Of a stretch of DNA of 64,000 nt, positions 50,028-61,554 are shown piece by piece; within the stretch, counting starts at the first letter, position 1, and each line of letters begins with the position of its first letter. The position numbers and the translations under genes are program-made. The DNA lies in assembly GCF_004027225.2 (NCBI RefSeq), contig NC_044277.2, forward strand, positions 90,966,283 to 91,030,282, written 5' to 3'. The notes below the pieces were generated by a model, which saw nothing but the letters and a program-made list of their open reading frames with translations, searched no databases and was not told where the DNA came from. The stretch comes from Strigops habroptila (lineage: Eukaryota > Chordata > Aves > Psittaciformes > Psittacidae).

Positions 50028-53000
50028 TTTATCACTTGCCAGGAAAGGCTGGTACTATCTTTGTCTTCATAGGTGAATTCCACTCACACCAGAATACTCT
50101 CATCTTTATTATGAAAGTGCCATATACAAGGCTTCCAACTCCTAAATTATTTCAGTTTCCCTGTTTACTGTCAGCACGGAAGAACACATTTGAATTATTG
50201 GCTTTATCAGCAAATTGGCAATGTGCTTACAGGACCTGACATATTTAAATACATGTTACTTCTAATCTTGCTCATGTGCAAGAATTTGATGAAAAACAAA
50301 TACTGCCGGAGTTTCATTAGGTTACTGTATTTCATCTTAAATTATGTTTCTTTAGGGAGACACCTAGCATCCCAATGAACAATAACAGATGTGTGTTATC
50401 ACTCACAAGATAAATACGAATTCCTAGAGGATGCTTTCACCATAACAAGCTTTTCGTTCTTCAACAGTAGATTATCACTGAGAGTAACAGGCTGCTGCTA
50501 ACTGCCCATTAAATCTTTTGACATACAGGACACATACATAGGTGCTGAGCGCTGAACAACTTCATGTGTGACATCTAATACCTGGAAGTTACTGAAGGAG
50601 CATGTTTCTGCCACAACATATACACACATCTACTGCGTTAAGGATAGGAAGATGCCTGACATAACTCATTACATGACACAACATGCCACTACACCTGCAC
50701 AGACAGAAGTTGAATACTCTATATAGTTGCTTAAATTATACTAAGACTCTTAACGTTATCAGAGTGGTATAAATTGCCATCTATACAAATGAAAGCAAAG
50801 CCCACTACTACATAATCTGCTTATGAAAAGGAGATAGGCATACAGATATTGTATATGCAGCTTAAGAAAAGCAATACACATTTTGGTCAAGAAAGATTTT
50901 TTAGATCATATTTACTGAAAATGCAACAATTGTTTTATCACAAACAAAAAGTAGAAGTAAAATAAAAAACACATGGAAAGAATCATTCTGCATTGCAGTA
51001 CTATCCTGAAACTTCAGCACTTTGGTGCAGTATATACCACATCTCTTTTATGTTTAATGCAACATAAAGCCATTGTATTTAGAAGCAGTCCCTAGCTTCA
51101 AGACCTGATTCTCTGTTCTGTGAAATTAGGAATACCTCAGCTGAAAGAAAAATCAGTCACATAAAACCTGAATCCAAATTTTCTTTAAACCTTGGGGCTA
51201 TGCTCTTGGCTCCCCTAAAGTGAATATAAAAATGCATGCTCAGATTTCTTAAAGCACACCAGGAACATTATTTAGGTTACATGGCAAACAAATTACACTG
51301 AATAAAAGACCTATAAGATCCTGGAAATTTTATTGCTGCAGAGCTTAGACTCTGGAGGGAAAAAAAGAGAATTCTACTGATACATACTTAAAAAAAAAAT
51401 AAACACAGTGTTCTATGTTGGGTGTGTGGAAGAGGAAGGGAGTAAAGCTGATAGTGGGAAAAAAACAAGCGCAGTATCTCATAACAAGGGGCTTTGCTAT
51501 TATTACAGCCAGCAATAATAGGCTATTATGTGTGGACGTTTAGGATACAAGCAAGCACAGCATTAGAGGGAGCTCGTATGGCAAGATTTTTTTGGTATTA
51601 CCCTAAAGGAACTTCACAACAAAATCTGTGACCATAACAAAAGGGTTCAATGACTTCCTGATCACAGGAAATAACAGACCAATGTGCATCTGGACAAAAT
51701 AACTCATGTCATAATTCACAAAAACAGCAGCTAAGAATAAATGGAGCAAGCTGAAAAAAAATGCAGTCCCGTTTTTGCATTCACTTCAGTCAGCTGAGGC
51801 TTCTTTGATACAGTTCCACTGGCAATGTAATACTGAGAAGCCATTTTCACAACACCCACCTTACAACACTATGCGTGACTGCAGGTTTTCTGTCACACTG
51901 CTGTTCAGAAACCCTTTTGTAACCAAAGCTTGTATTAAGTGGCTAGTACCCTACACATCAGCTAGTACATTAGCAAATAGTGACGTGCAATAGCAGCAGA
52001 TCTAAACAGCCAAATGGTGGGTGCTGAGACTTGATACCCTCCAGTATTCATATATGGAGGCTACTACTGTGGTTTATCTGTGACCTGGTTCCAAGGACCA
52101 ATGCTCACTGATGGCTGGAAGGTGCTAGGTGCATTCCTAGAGGGCATCCTTGGGCTTAATTACTTACCATTTACTTCTGGAGTATCCACATATAACTGAA
52201 TTCCTGAACTCCCTATAAAGCTACTATTTTTCCTAATAATTAGGGGATCTTTATAAAGTGCAATCTGCTGCCATGGATACTCAAGCTATTTCTGAATTAA
52301 CTAGCTCAGGTACCAGATACTTGGGCCCTTGCTTGGATATACAACAAATAAATACGAAAGTATTTTTCATTTTCTGATTAGTTCTTGTACAGACTCCAAG
52401 GGAAATCTCTATCTTAGAGAGCTGAGAGGATGACAGCTTCTTCTCTTATGAACCACCAAAGCTGTTTACCTTCTTGAACAAGAGAGAGAGCAGGACAGCA
52501 GAAAGGTAAGATTAAGAAAAGCTTGGGACTTAGATGACTTAGGCTCCAATGCAAAGCTATCTCCAGTTCTGTCTGACTTTACTGTAACTCTGGGGAATTG
52601 TTTCCCTGCATTATACTGTTGTAGTTTGTTGGAGCTATTTTTGACATTGGATAAGTACATTTCACTGTTAATTTGGAAACCTCCAAGAAGTGTGACTCAG
52701 AAATGGATCCATTTGATGCTTTTGGGCAGCTTTTGTGCACACATTATGAGAATGTTTGGGTCTGGTCTGCGCCTTCAGTAATTTGAACATGATGTTTTAT
52801 TTGCCTGATTATGTAGGCTCTTCAGAAAAAGCTGGGGGTGTTCAACTTAATTCCATTTGGTTCCATTTCATTAAAAATCTAATAAAAAGATGTTTAAGAT
52901 AAATAATCCCATGACTATGAGATCAGTCAGCCAGCAGGATCTATAGCATTTAACACCTAAAAGTATGAGAACTGTAGGCATTCTGAGAACTTGCGACACC

Positions 53001-56000
53001 AGCACATAATCGTGGTTAATAAAGATGAAAGAGAAATCTGTGCTGCTGTACTACCACATAAGCTATATCCGTGAAGAACAGATCTCTATCCACCTACAAA
53101 TAACTTGCAACCTTTATGAATGATCTCAAATTTGACTCAGAAAGCAAAGACAGGATTTGTGTTTTATCTCCATTAATCTCAGCCAGTGTAGAAAAGTTTT
53201 GTAGTTCTGTGCCTTTGTTGATAAGGCCAGAAATGACCAGACCAAATGCAGTGTGTGAACAGGCACTGAGAAATAATGAAGCAGTTCTTGCACGGTGTGA
53301 TATACCTTTGTTCCCAGAGTTTTCCCAAACTTTTTTCTTTACAGAAACAAACTTGTGTAATAGCATCTCAATAAAGCAGTCCACTTTAATGCCATTATCC
53401 TCTCTGGAATGAGGAGTGATACTGTTTTATGCTACTTGGTTTAGAAAAATATATACTTAATATCCTTAAAGAAGACATATAACCATGGGATGCCATGTTA
53501 ATGTTTGCCAAAATGTTTGCCCTAGCAGGCACTTTGGGAAAGGCGTGTATGTGACACTTTGCTTCATTTTTTTGCTGAGTCAGATGGACTGCCCAAGACA
53601 GATGGACATACGGCATCTGAAGATGATTTTATGCCAGATGGGAAGCAAAACCCATCATATTTATTTAAATACATAATTGTAAGATTGTTGAGATGTGTTT
53701 GTGTTTTCCAGTTGTGATGGGCAGAATAAAGAATAATTCTATCTATAAAATATTAATGGCACTTAAGTTCTTCAGGCAAGAACACAGTAATAACTGGCAT
53801 TTTCTTTTTAGTGGATTGTTATATTACTAATGCCCTACAGCTATTCTGCTCTAAGTTGAGACCACCCCTCTGTTATTAACTCACAGCCAGCATTCAAACT
53901 GTCATTTGCATAAACTTTGCCTGCCTCTGGCAAGAAGACAGGAGAAATGCCTTTTCTGAAATCATCAAACAAGTACTTTTCCAAAAATAAATTGAGAATT
54001 GAAGCCATTTTTCAGTTTCTGAAATAAATGAAGCTTTCAGCCAATATATCAAATTAGTATACACAGGGAAAAAACCTCAAAGAGAGCAAACTGTATTATA
54101 AATACAGTACTTGTTAAAGTGTTGTTAAAGGGCATTTGAATTGGCATGTTAAATTGAATTAAAATGCAACAGCAACCAGACATAGGACTAATTCTTTTAA
54201 AGGTATTCTCTAAGGGCTGATGCAGGAAGTAAGCCACCAGAACAAACTTGCTGATCATGATACTGCATTTTATTCTACCTCCATTTTTTGCTTTATGTTA
54301 AATACGCATTCTTGCCAGACTGATCTCTCATTCTAAAAATTATGGGTTTCAATGAAAGAAAAGGAAGGTAGAATTACATTAAAACATTGCTTCAGTGTAC
54401 ATGTACTGATAAAACAACTTTGAAAAAGAAATGTATAGTTATGTTTTTCCCCGTATCTTCATTCCCACACTACTCCTATATAATATCTCACAGTATTTTA
54501 AACCTTTAAAAAGCCAATTTTTCTCTATTCCTCTTCTTGTTTGCCTTTTACTTCATAACAATAATAGGTGCTTTTTCAATAATAGTAATAATAGTAAAAG
54601 CTCTTACATGTTCTGGACTAAAATCAAACATTACAGGGCCATTATGATTATGGACCATTTTCATAGGCCAGAGTCTAAATTGAAAAACATCCATTTCTCT
54701 GGATTTACACTGACATAATTGAGATGGGAATCAGATGCTGTTCTATAACAAAAAGCCCAATTATGTCAATCAAATCTATCTTCAGGAAGCTAGAAAGCTA
54801 CATAAAACTTGATCATCCTGCTCATATTAATATATAATTAGTTAATAAGCCCCTACAGAGGGGAAGTAATTTTAAAAACTGTAGTGCTAACTGTGCTGCA
54901 TTTTAAAGACTAATGTCACTTCCAAAAAGGTGCACCTCGCTGGGGTTTTTTGAATTGACATTATACTACCACTTTGCAACAAGCTTAGTAATTCATTTAG
55001 GAGCTCTAAAAAGGCAAGTTCAGAGAGAAATCACAAGTCCATTATGTATATGAAGTCATTTGTCATCATGGATATTTTATGAGCATGTTATGAAGCTGTA
55101 ACAGATGGCGAAACTTTTGGGCTAAAAGAATTTGTTTCAAAAATTAGCTCTATTTGATTTCATCATATACATTTTCAACACATGAAGAGATTACAAAACA
55201 TCTTAGTCTCTTGACTTTTGAAAGCTCTTTGATATGTAATATTTTGTCAGAAAATTTTGACATAGAGTCAAAGCCAGCTGAGTAGAATCAGATTATGCAG
55301 AAAATGATGTATGAATCTTAATCTATAAGAAAATTGGGACAATTTTGTAAACTGTAATAAAATAAAAGATGGAATAAAACCATGGAAATCAGGATTTGTA
55401 TCTTGTTACAAAAGAAATGTATTTTTCTTGTAAAAAGGAGAATAATCAGTTCTCAGTAAACACTTTTGGTCTTTGGATGTAGTACTCTATCCCTAATAAT
55501 ATGGATATTAACAAAACATGATTTAGCTCAATTAATGTAGCTGCTATTCAGCAGCATTTTCCTTAAAGATGTCTGTGTGCATTTGTGAGCTTCCACCAAT
55601 AGAAATTCTCTTGTCTAAAGAATCCTCTTAAGAGACTGGAACCATTTTTTCCTGTGACGCTGTGTTTGTTTCAAAAACTTTTCCCATACTTTCCTCAGTA
55701 ATAATAGTTGATAGAATGGCTGGTGAAATAGAGATTAAATGGAAGGCTTAGAAGTGACAAAATAGACAACATCAGTTCCCAAACTTTTACTACCACGGGC
55801 AGACTTCTTTATATTTACTTCTCTCTAAAAGATGCGCTAAGATTTCCCTCATTTTTATATGTCAAACATGTTGCAGTTTTGAAGACATACAGAATCTTTT
55901 GTCTTAAAGATTTCAATATCATGTTTAACAACAGCCTCTAGCGATGAACCCTGCATAAATGAATGCACCCTCTAGAAAGAAATTTATTAAAAACAGGTCA

Positions 56001-56824
56001 CAATAATTGAAGAAAAACCTAGATTATAAACTGAGGGCAGGGAGGAAGAGGTAGTTAAAATAAAAGAAAGGAATCCCTAATATACTGGTGATAGCAAACC
56101 CATCTCCTTTGATGCATCCACGGATAGCTATAATGCTGCTTTGTGGCACAAACAGCCCACTGGTATGAAGCCACTGAAAGGTCATTTCTTTGGCACACAA
56201 CTCACAGAACAGCAAAACCCTAACATAATTCAAAATACTGTTAAATATACAAAGCAATCCTGAAACTTCTGAACTTTGCAAAGGGGAGAATGACTTTGTA
56301 TCTGTGACTACTCATTTCTGGAAACCTCAATGTGCATGTTTTTACTAGAATGAGAAAATGATAATTTTTTCCCTGAACCAAATTTGTCTTCACTATTTTG
56401 GCTTTCCTTAACGCAACTTAGCAATTAAATTGAAACACAAACACTGACTTTGCAAACACTCAAAGTAAAATTAACCTGATTGCACATGTTCTTACTACTT
56501 CCCCCAAGAGAAATTGCAGTACAGAAAAACTACTCTCCTTAGGATTTGTGTACACAAAATGTAATGCTATGGCAGAGAGAGAGAACTAATTTAGAGGTGA
56601 AGCCACAGTACAGCCTTCTAAATGGCCAGCTCCACTTGGGCCAATGCACATTGGAAATATTCCTGTATTGCTGTTCTCTACCTGTGCTCTGAAGGAACAC
56701 AACAGCTGCTCAGAGCCAGGTCAAATACCTCTGCCTCACGCTGTGCTGTGCAGGACAGGTGATTCACTACTTCAGCATTTTGTTTAAGGCTCTTCTTCCT
56801 GATTGTAACTGTCACAGGCTTTGT
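50028..56824. other. AT-rich non-coding stretch, no gene seen
   Basis: No exon, RNA gene or transposon recognised. The interval 54840-55200 has the motif-dense look of a conserved non-coding element (see findings). The overlapping frames on both strands near 53094-53412 mirror one another and have no family match. Confidence 0.5.
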
Positions 56825-56904
56825 GTAATAGAATTCAACAGGACATCATATTTCTAATCTCTTTGTAACAGAGTTCAGCAGGATGTCATATTTCTAGTCC
56901 TTCT
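56825..56904. repeat. 40-bp tandem duplication, diverged
   Basis: Positions 56825-56864 and 56865-56904 are two diverged copies of a 40-base unit sharing a GTAAnAGAnTTCAnCAGGA core and the word TCATATTTCTA. Several base differences make it older than the 55-base duplication near 7.2 kb. Confidence 0.9.
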
Positions 56905-57402
56905 GCCTTACAGGGCTGAAAGATCCAAAGAATTACTTTCAGCTCAGCTCAGTTCTCCCATTGCCATGTAAAACTACAGCATGGAATTCTGCATTGTAGC
57001 TCACATCCAGTGGAATGCCACAAGTATTTCCATGGGGTATTTCCATGAGCTGGACTGATGATTGATGAAATCTTGTAAGATAAAAAGGCCTGAATCCCAT
57101 CCTGGCAGGCTAAAATACAGCCGGCTGTAATTTTAAAACTTTTAAAATCACACTCATTTAAGATTTTTAAATGTTTTTTCCCCCTTTTTCTACTGATATT
57201 ACAAGTAGTGTCCAGTTTACAACAGGCTTTTAAAACTTTTTTGCTTTACAACTGCTCTAGGGTAGAGCAAAATATTAGTAGCCTAGATTAAACAAGTGGA
57301 TGGTATCCATGTCTCCACAAACACCTGAAGTACCTCAGGTTAATGGGAAAACTGACTTAAAAAAATTAGTTAGAATAACCTTTATATTAAAAGGCTAGTA
57401 AA
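56905..57402. other. AT-rich spacer
   Basis: Nothing recognised apart from short A/T-rich words. Confidence 0.5.
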
Positions 57403-57466
57403 GGAAAAAAAACCAAAACAACAACAACATTAAAAAACCCAAAACCAAAACCCCACAAACCCCATA
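57403..57466. repeat. A/C-rich low-complexity tract
   Basis: About 64 bases of almost pure A and C with CAAAA, ACAAC and AACCC words, similar in kind to 10661-10763. Likely a decayed simple repeat. Confidence 0.8.
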
Positions 57467-58079
57467 ATTTCCTTGCTTATTCTTGCAACAGCAGACCCTC
57501 TGAATTTTCTAAAAGAGAATATTCACATGGGTAAAGTTATTCAGTCTTGAAAGTGCTCAGAGCTTCTAGGACATTTTATTTTATGAAACTTGGAGTGTTA
57601 AGGGTAAGGTTGTGTTTTCTGTTTTCCCTTGGCAGTAACTTTGCTCTCTTCCTGTGACTCCAATAAAGCAAGGAGATTAAAATACATGATATGGAACATA
57701 CCAGTCTAAAGGTCACTATTCACAGTGAGATTTAAAGAAAAGTGTAGTAGCCAAACCTGCACATGTTCTTGCAATATCTAAATTTCAAGTTGGCAAACTC
57801 TCTATGAAGGTTACTCTCTAAATATATTGGCCAAGATTTCAAAATGCTGCTATACCTGCCTTAAAATCATGCTAATTCATGGGTTCAGGAAGGATATCTC
57901 ATACAAAGAAAACGTAAGCATCTATTTAGATGCTCTTCCAATCCCTATAAGAAGTTATTTTTCAGATCTTCTCCCAGTTTATTTTGTTCGTGCCTAGTTT
58001 TTACTCTACATCTGTGGATTTTTAAGTGTGTAATCAGAGATGCAACCTTTGCCTCTGCATGGGACCAATAAAAAAACAC
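57467..58079. other. AT-rich spacer
   Basis: Nothing recognised. Confidence 0.5.
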
Positions 58080-58660
58080 TATAATAACCTTGTTAAATCC
58101 TTATGCAAAACAGGACGCACATTTTTAATTATTTCCTTTCTTATTCCTCTAATTGTTTATGGGACTGAGCCTTTCCTTTTGTTTTGTTTTATGAATATAT
58201 TTACATTTCTTGATCATGGTCATGTTCTCTTTTCTGATCCTATCCTCTCTCAAACTGAGCTGTATGAACTCCTGCTCAGTTGGCAGATGCAAACAGGAAA
58301 CACCCTCAGGAGATGCTGCAGTGGGCAATTCCGAAAGTCATGTTCTTCGCTAGAGTCTCTGCTCTGGATAGTTATTCCTGTATACTGCTGAATGATTAGA
58401 ACAAAATCCTTTCTCTGTAATACCCTTAATTCACACATTTTAGCTTTCCCCCCTCAACTCCTAATCATGTTCTCTCTCTTCATTCCCTCATCTTCCTTCT
58501 TACAATCCTCCTAGGATAATTTAACCTGAAAGATTAATCGAAAAACCCCCTCTGTATTGTAAAAATGTCATGTCATCTGCAGCCACACCTTCACTTGTAA
58601 TAAATTGTTCTATTTCCTTCTGTGCTTCCTCTTTGTTTTCTGTTTAGAACATCAGATCTT
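58080..58660. other. Pyrimidine-rich (strand-asymmetric) block
   Basis: The + strand is enriched in T and C, most strongly at 58440-58515 (words such as TCATTCCCTCATCTTCC). It overlaps the end of a 121-codon + strand frame (58026-58388) that is rich in Leu, Phe and Cys and has no family match. Its style is like 43020-43440, and like 11990-12670 read on the other strand. Confidence 0.4.
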
Positions 58661-59584
58661 CAGCTCAAAAGTCTACTGTATCCCTTTCACACAATGTCTG
58701 GCACAGCGTGGCTATGCTCTGAACTGTCCTACAAGTCCCACACTAATTGATCCTTCGGCATCTACCTGCTAAGCTCATGGGAATCAACAACCCTAGTGAT
58801 AACGCACTTGGGAGAGGAAAGCGCTTTACTCTATGCCTTTAGAATGGAGAGAAGCAACGTCCCAGGTATTCTTTTGTATTTTCCACCAATTCCTGAGTTT
58901 GCTTGCTTTGAGGCTGCTTTTCTGAAGCTACTTGAGCAGTTGTCTTCAACTTTAGCAGGTGGTGACAGATAAAACATGGAAGTACATTATATTCCTGTTC
59001 TCTCTGATCTGTTACTCTGAGACACAACCTTACCTAGTGGGGTTTCATATCACTAACCTCTCCCTGACCTGGGGCTGACATTCTTTTAAAATTCTGTTAA
59101 TTTAGAAGGCCACCGATTGTGGAGTTTCACATGCTGTGTACTTGGCATCTTCCACTAAGCAAGTATAGCCATCTGTTTTAGTTCATCATCATACCAGTCA
59201 GCCCTTCAAAATACCAGAGACAACTTTTTTAACATTAAAATGCAAAGACCTCCACATAGCAATAAGGAGGAAGGGAGAATAAATTAGGCAATGCTTAGAA
59301 TAGGAAAGACAGCAACCCTCAGAAAGCTATAGATACTACATTTTCATTTGAATGTTCGCACGTTGCTAAGGAGATGGGCAGGAAGAGAATTTGGAAGGGG
59401 CACCTCCCTTAAGGAGCAAGGTGAGAGGAGCAGGTTGCCAGCTTCCCATCAGCTAGACTTTGGTTCAGAACTGAGGACAACATCCAAGATACAAGATGTT
59501 GCTGTTTATCACAATCCTCAACTCAAAGCATCTGGGATTCTGGGAATCCTAAGTAAGAGAGACTGAAGGTCTGTATCATAAGCT
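58661..59584. other. Non-coding spacer
   Basis: No gene or repeat recognised. Confidence 0.5.
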
Positions 59585-59665
59585 CAATTTTACACATAGA
59601 GAAATTAAGTGCAGAGAGAACTGAAAAATTTGCTTCAGGTCACCCACCAGGTCAGAGGATGTTGC
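59585..59665 (-). mobile_element. Probable MIR/CORE-SINE relic
   Basis: On the + strand the segments CAATTTTACACATAGAGAAA (59585-59604), TTAAGTGCAGAGAGA (59605-59619) and TTCAGGTCACCCACC (59634-59648) follow, in order and with similar spacing, the antisense MIR core as I recall it. That core has a TTTTACAGATGAGGAAA word, a GCACAGAGAGGTTAAG word and a CAAGGTCACACAGC word. MIR elements are ancient tRNA-derived SINEs shared by amniotes and are sparse and very diverged in birds. The flanks are too decayed to set the boundaries. Confidence 0.55.
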
Positions 59666-60820
59666 AATGCCTTTCCTATCCAAATAAACCACCATGTTGA
59701 AACAAATCTAAGTAGTTGCATCATTAAATACTTGGAGGACTGTGTCCACAGATTGCAGCCACAGAGGCAGAGTTTTTCCACAGCTATTCCAGAGAGTGTC
59801 TGTTACTAGATTGTGACACTTCTGCTAGAGACAGAAATGAATACCAAAACCAAAGCAAACAACAGCTACAATCAAAGCTGTTGAGCATTCCAAACTAATG
59901 ATCTTCCATAAACACAATTCCTTCAAAATAAAGATGTTTAGAAATAGCAGTCAAGCAGTGCTAAGCATGATAGTGCCATCACCAGAGAGCTTCATCCTCT
60001 GGGGAATTAGAAGTACTCATCTATGCTCCCTGCATTATAATCAGCCAATCTAGTATGCCTTCCTGCTTCATAATTATAGATCTTATTAACTAAGATGAAT
60101 TTGATAAAAAATAGGCATCACAAATAGCACAGTTTTCCAAGGAAGAGATGCCAGTGAGAAAGTTTCTTCATTTACCCCAATTGCCAAAGCCTCCATTATT
60201 GTTAATATCATTAAATTAGAAGATTTAACGAGAACATCATTAGTGCAGACCTTTTTTTTTTTTTTTAGAATTTTCAATTAGAATTTTTAGAATTTTCAAT
60301 GTAGAAAAACTACAGCTAGCTAGAAAGAGTCAGATCTTAACCTTTTCTAGACAATGCTGACTTCAATGCAGCTGTAAAGCTCATACTGGCTGAGTGTCAG
60401 GCACAATCTAATATTCAACAACTCTTGGATAAATTGGAGCCTTTCCCATAAAGTTTTCCTTTCTGAAAATGGCTAGTAATAGCAGGCTGCAGCTTTCATT
60501 ATTCATTACCTAGTAGTTCATCTACTTTAAACAATTTTCTTTTATACTGAAAGCTAAAGCTAGTGAGTTTCATTTATTCAGTTTAACTATGATAGCCCAA
60601 GTGCCATATAATCTCTCAAAACTATTTCCCTGTAGACTTTGTAGTTTGTCCCTCACTGGCAGTTCTGATTGTGTCCTTTTTTAAAGTGCCTTAAAAGAAA
60701 CAGAGGGAGAATATTCACAATTTTCAAACTCTCTATTGCAGGCGCAGTTTAGTTAGAAAGTTTAGATTTAGTTAATCACCACCTACCTAGCCTCGAATTC
60801 CTTTTCAACTGTTATGGTTG
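59666..60820. other. AT-rich non-coding stretch, no gene seen
   Basis: Contains poly-T at 60252-60266, followed by a local duplication of AGAATTTTCAAT (60268-60279 and 60289-60300). No gene recognised. Confidence 0.5.
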
Positions 60821-61126
60821 TGTTAATCAGGACAAGCAGGATGTTACTTATGACATGGGGACTCCCGGGTGGCTAAAGCATGTTGCCTGTTAGATGCCAC
60901 CACTGAAATGGCACATTGAACAGCCCACCTGTGCCTGGAGAGGCCACAGCATATGCCTGCAATCTGTAATGAGCTGGGAAGTTGAGAAGTATGTAAGCCC
61001 CCAGCACGTGTATAAAACCAGGATGTGATTAGTGTCCAACAGCAAGGTGGGCTGGGGGAACAGAGCCTATAAGACAGGTGGCCTATAAGATGATGGCCTT
61101 GTTCTGCTTGGTTTTTTGCTATCACA
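60821..61126 (+). mobile_element. Possible LTR with TATA box
   Basis: This 306-base segment is less AT-rich than its flanks. It begins TGTTAATC and ends ATCACA, giving TG…CA ends, and holds a good TATA box, TATAAAAC, at 61011-61018. Shortly downstream GCCTATAAGA occurs twice (61066-61074 region and 61081-61090). The arrangement fits a solo LTR in + orientation. I saw no target-site duplication (GGTTG before, GCTCT after) and could not assign a family, so a non-retroviral promoter-like sequence remains possible. Confidence 0.35.
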
Positions 61127-61494
61127 GCTCTCCTTGAAGATACTGAGAGGTATGACTGTGTCTATGACAGCATAATATACCTGAACTCCTCAAAGAATTC
61201 TACATTTGAGTCTGTGGGATGAAAAAGGATAATTTACATAATGATAAATAGGTTGGTTTTAAACCTGCTAAGGAAATGAACTGGTAGAGCTGGGAACTGA
61301 CCACAGACTGTGGCTAGGTCCCACTTTTGAAAAGGAATATCATACAAAATCTTCATCCGCAGAGAAAGGTAGAACAGGAACTGGGAAGTATCTTAATCTC
61401 AGCTCTAAGTAACTACCTTTATTGGTAAAAAAGAAGTCCTGGCCACCATTGAGATTATGCTGACACACAGCTATTCTTACATACTGTTATGATC
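61127..61494. other. Short AT-rich spacer
   Basis: Nothing recognised between the possible LTR and the CR1 fragment. Confidence 0.5.
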
Positions 61495-61554
61495 ACTTCA
61501 TGAGGTTCAACAAGGCCAAGTGCAAGGTCCTGCACCTGGGTCTCTTTAATCCCA
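61495..61554 (+). mobile_element. Isolated internal CR1 ORF2 fragment
   Basis: About 60 bases match the CR1 reverse-transcriptase region just after the catalytic core. AGGTTCAACAAGGCCAAGTG (61503-61522) runs directly into CAAGGTCCTGCACCTGGGTC (61523-61542) and encodes the FNKAKCKVLHLG segment typical of the family. The match to recalled consensus is nearly perfect, yet neither flank shows CR1 similarity. It is an orphan internal piece rather than a normal 3' end. Confidence 0.9.
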
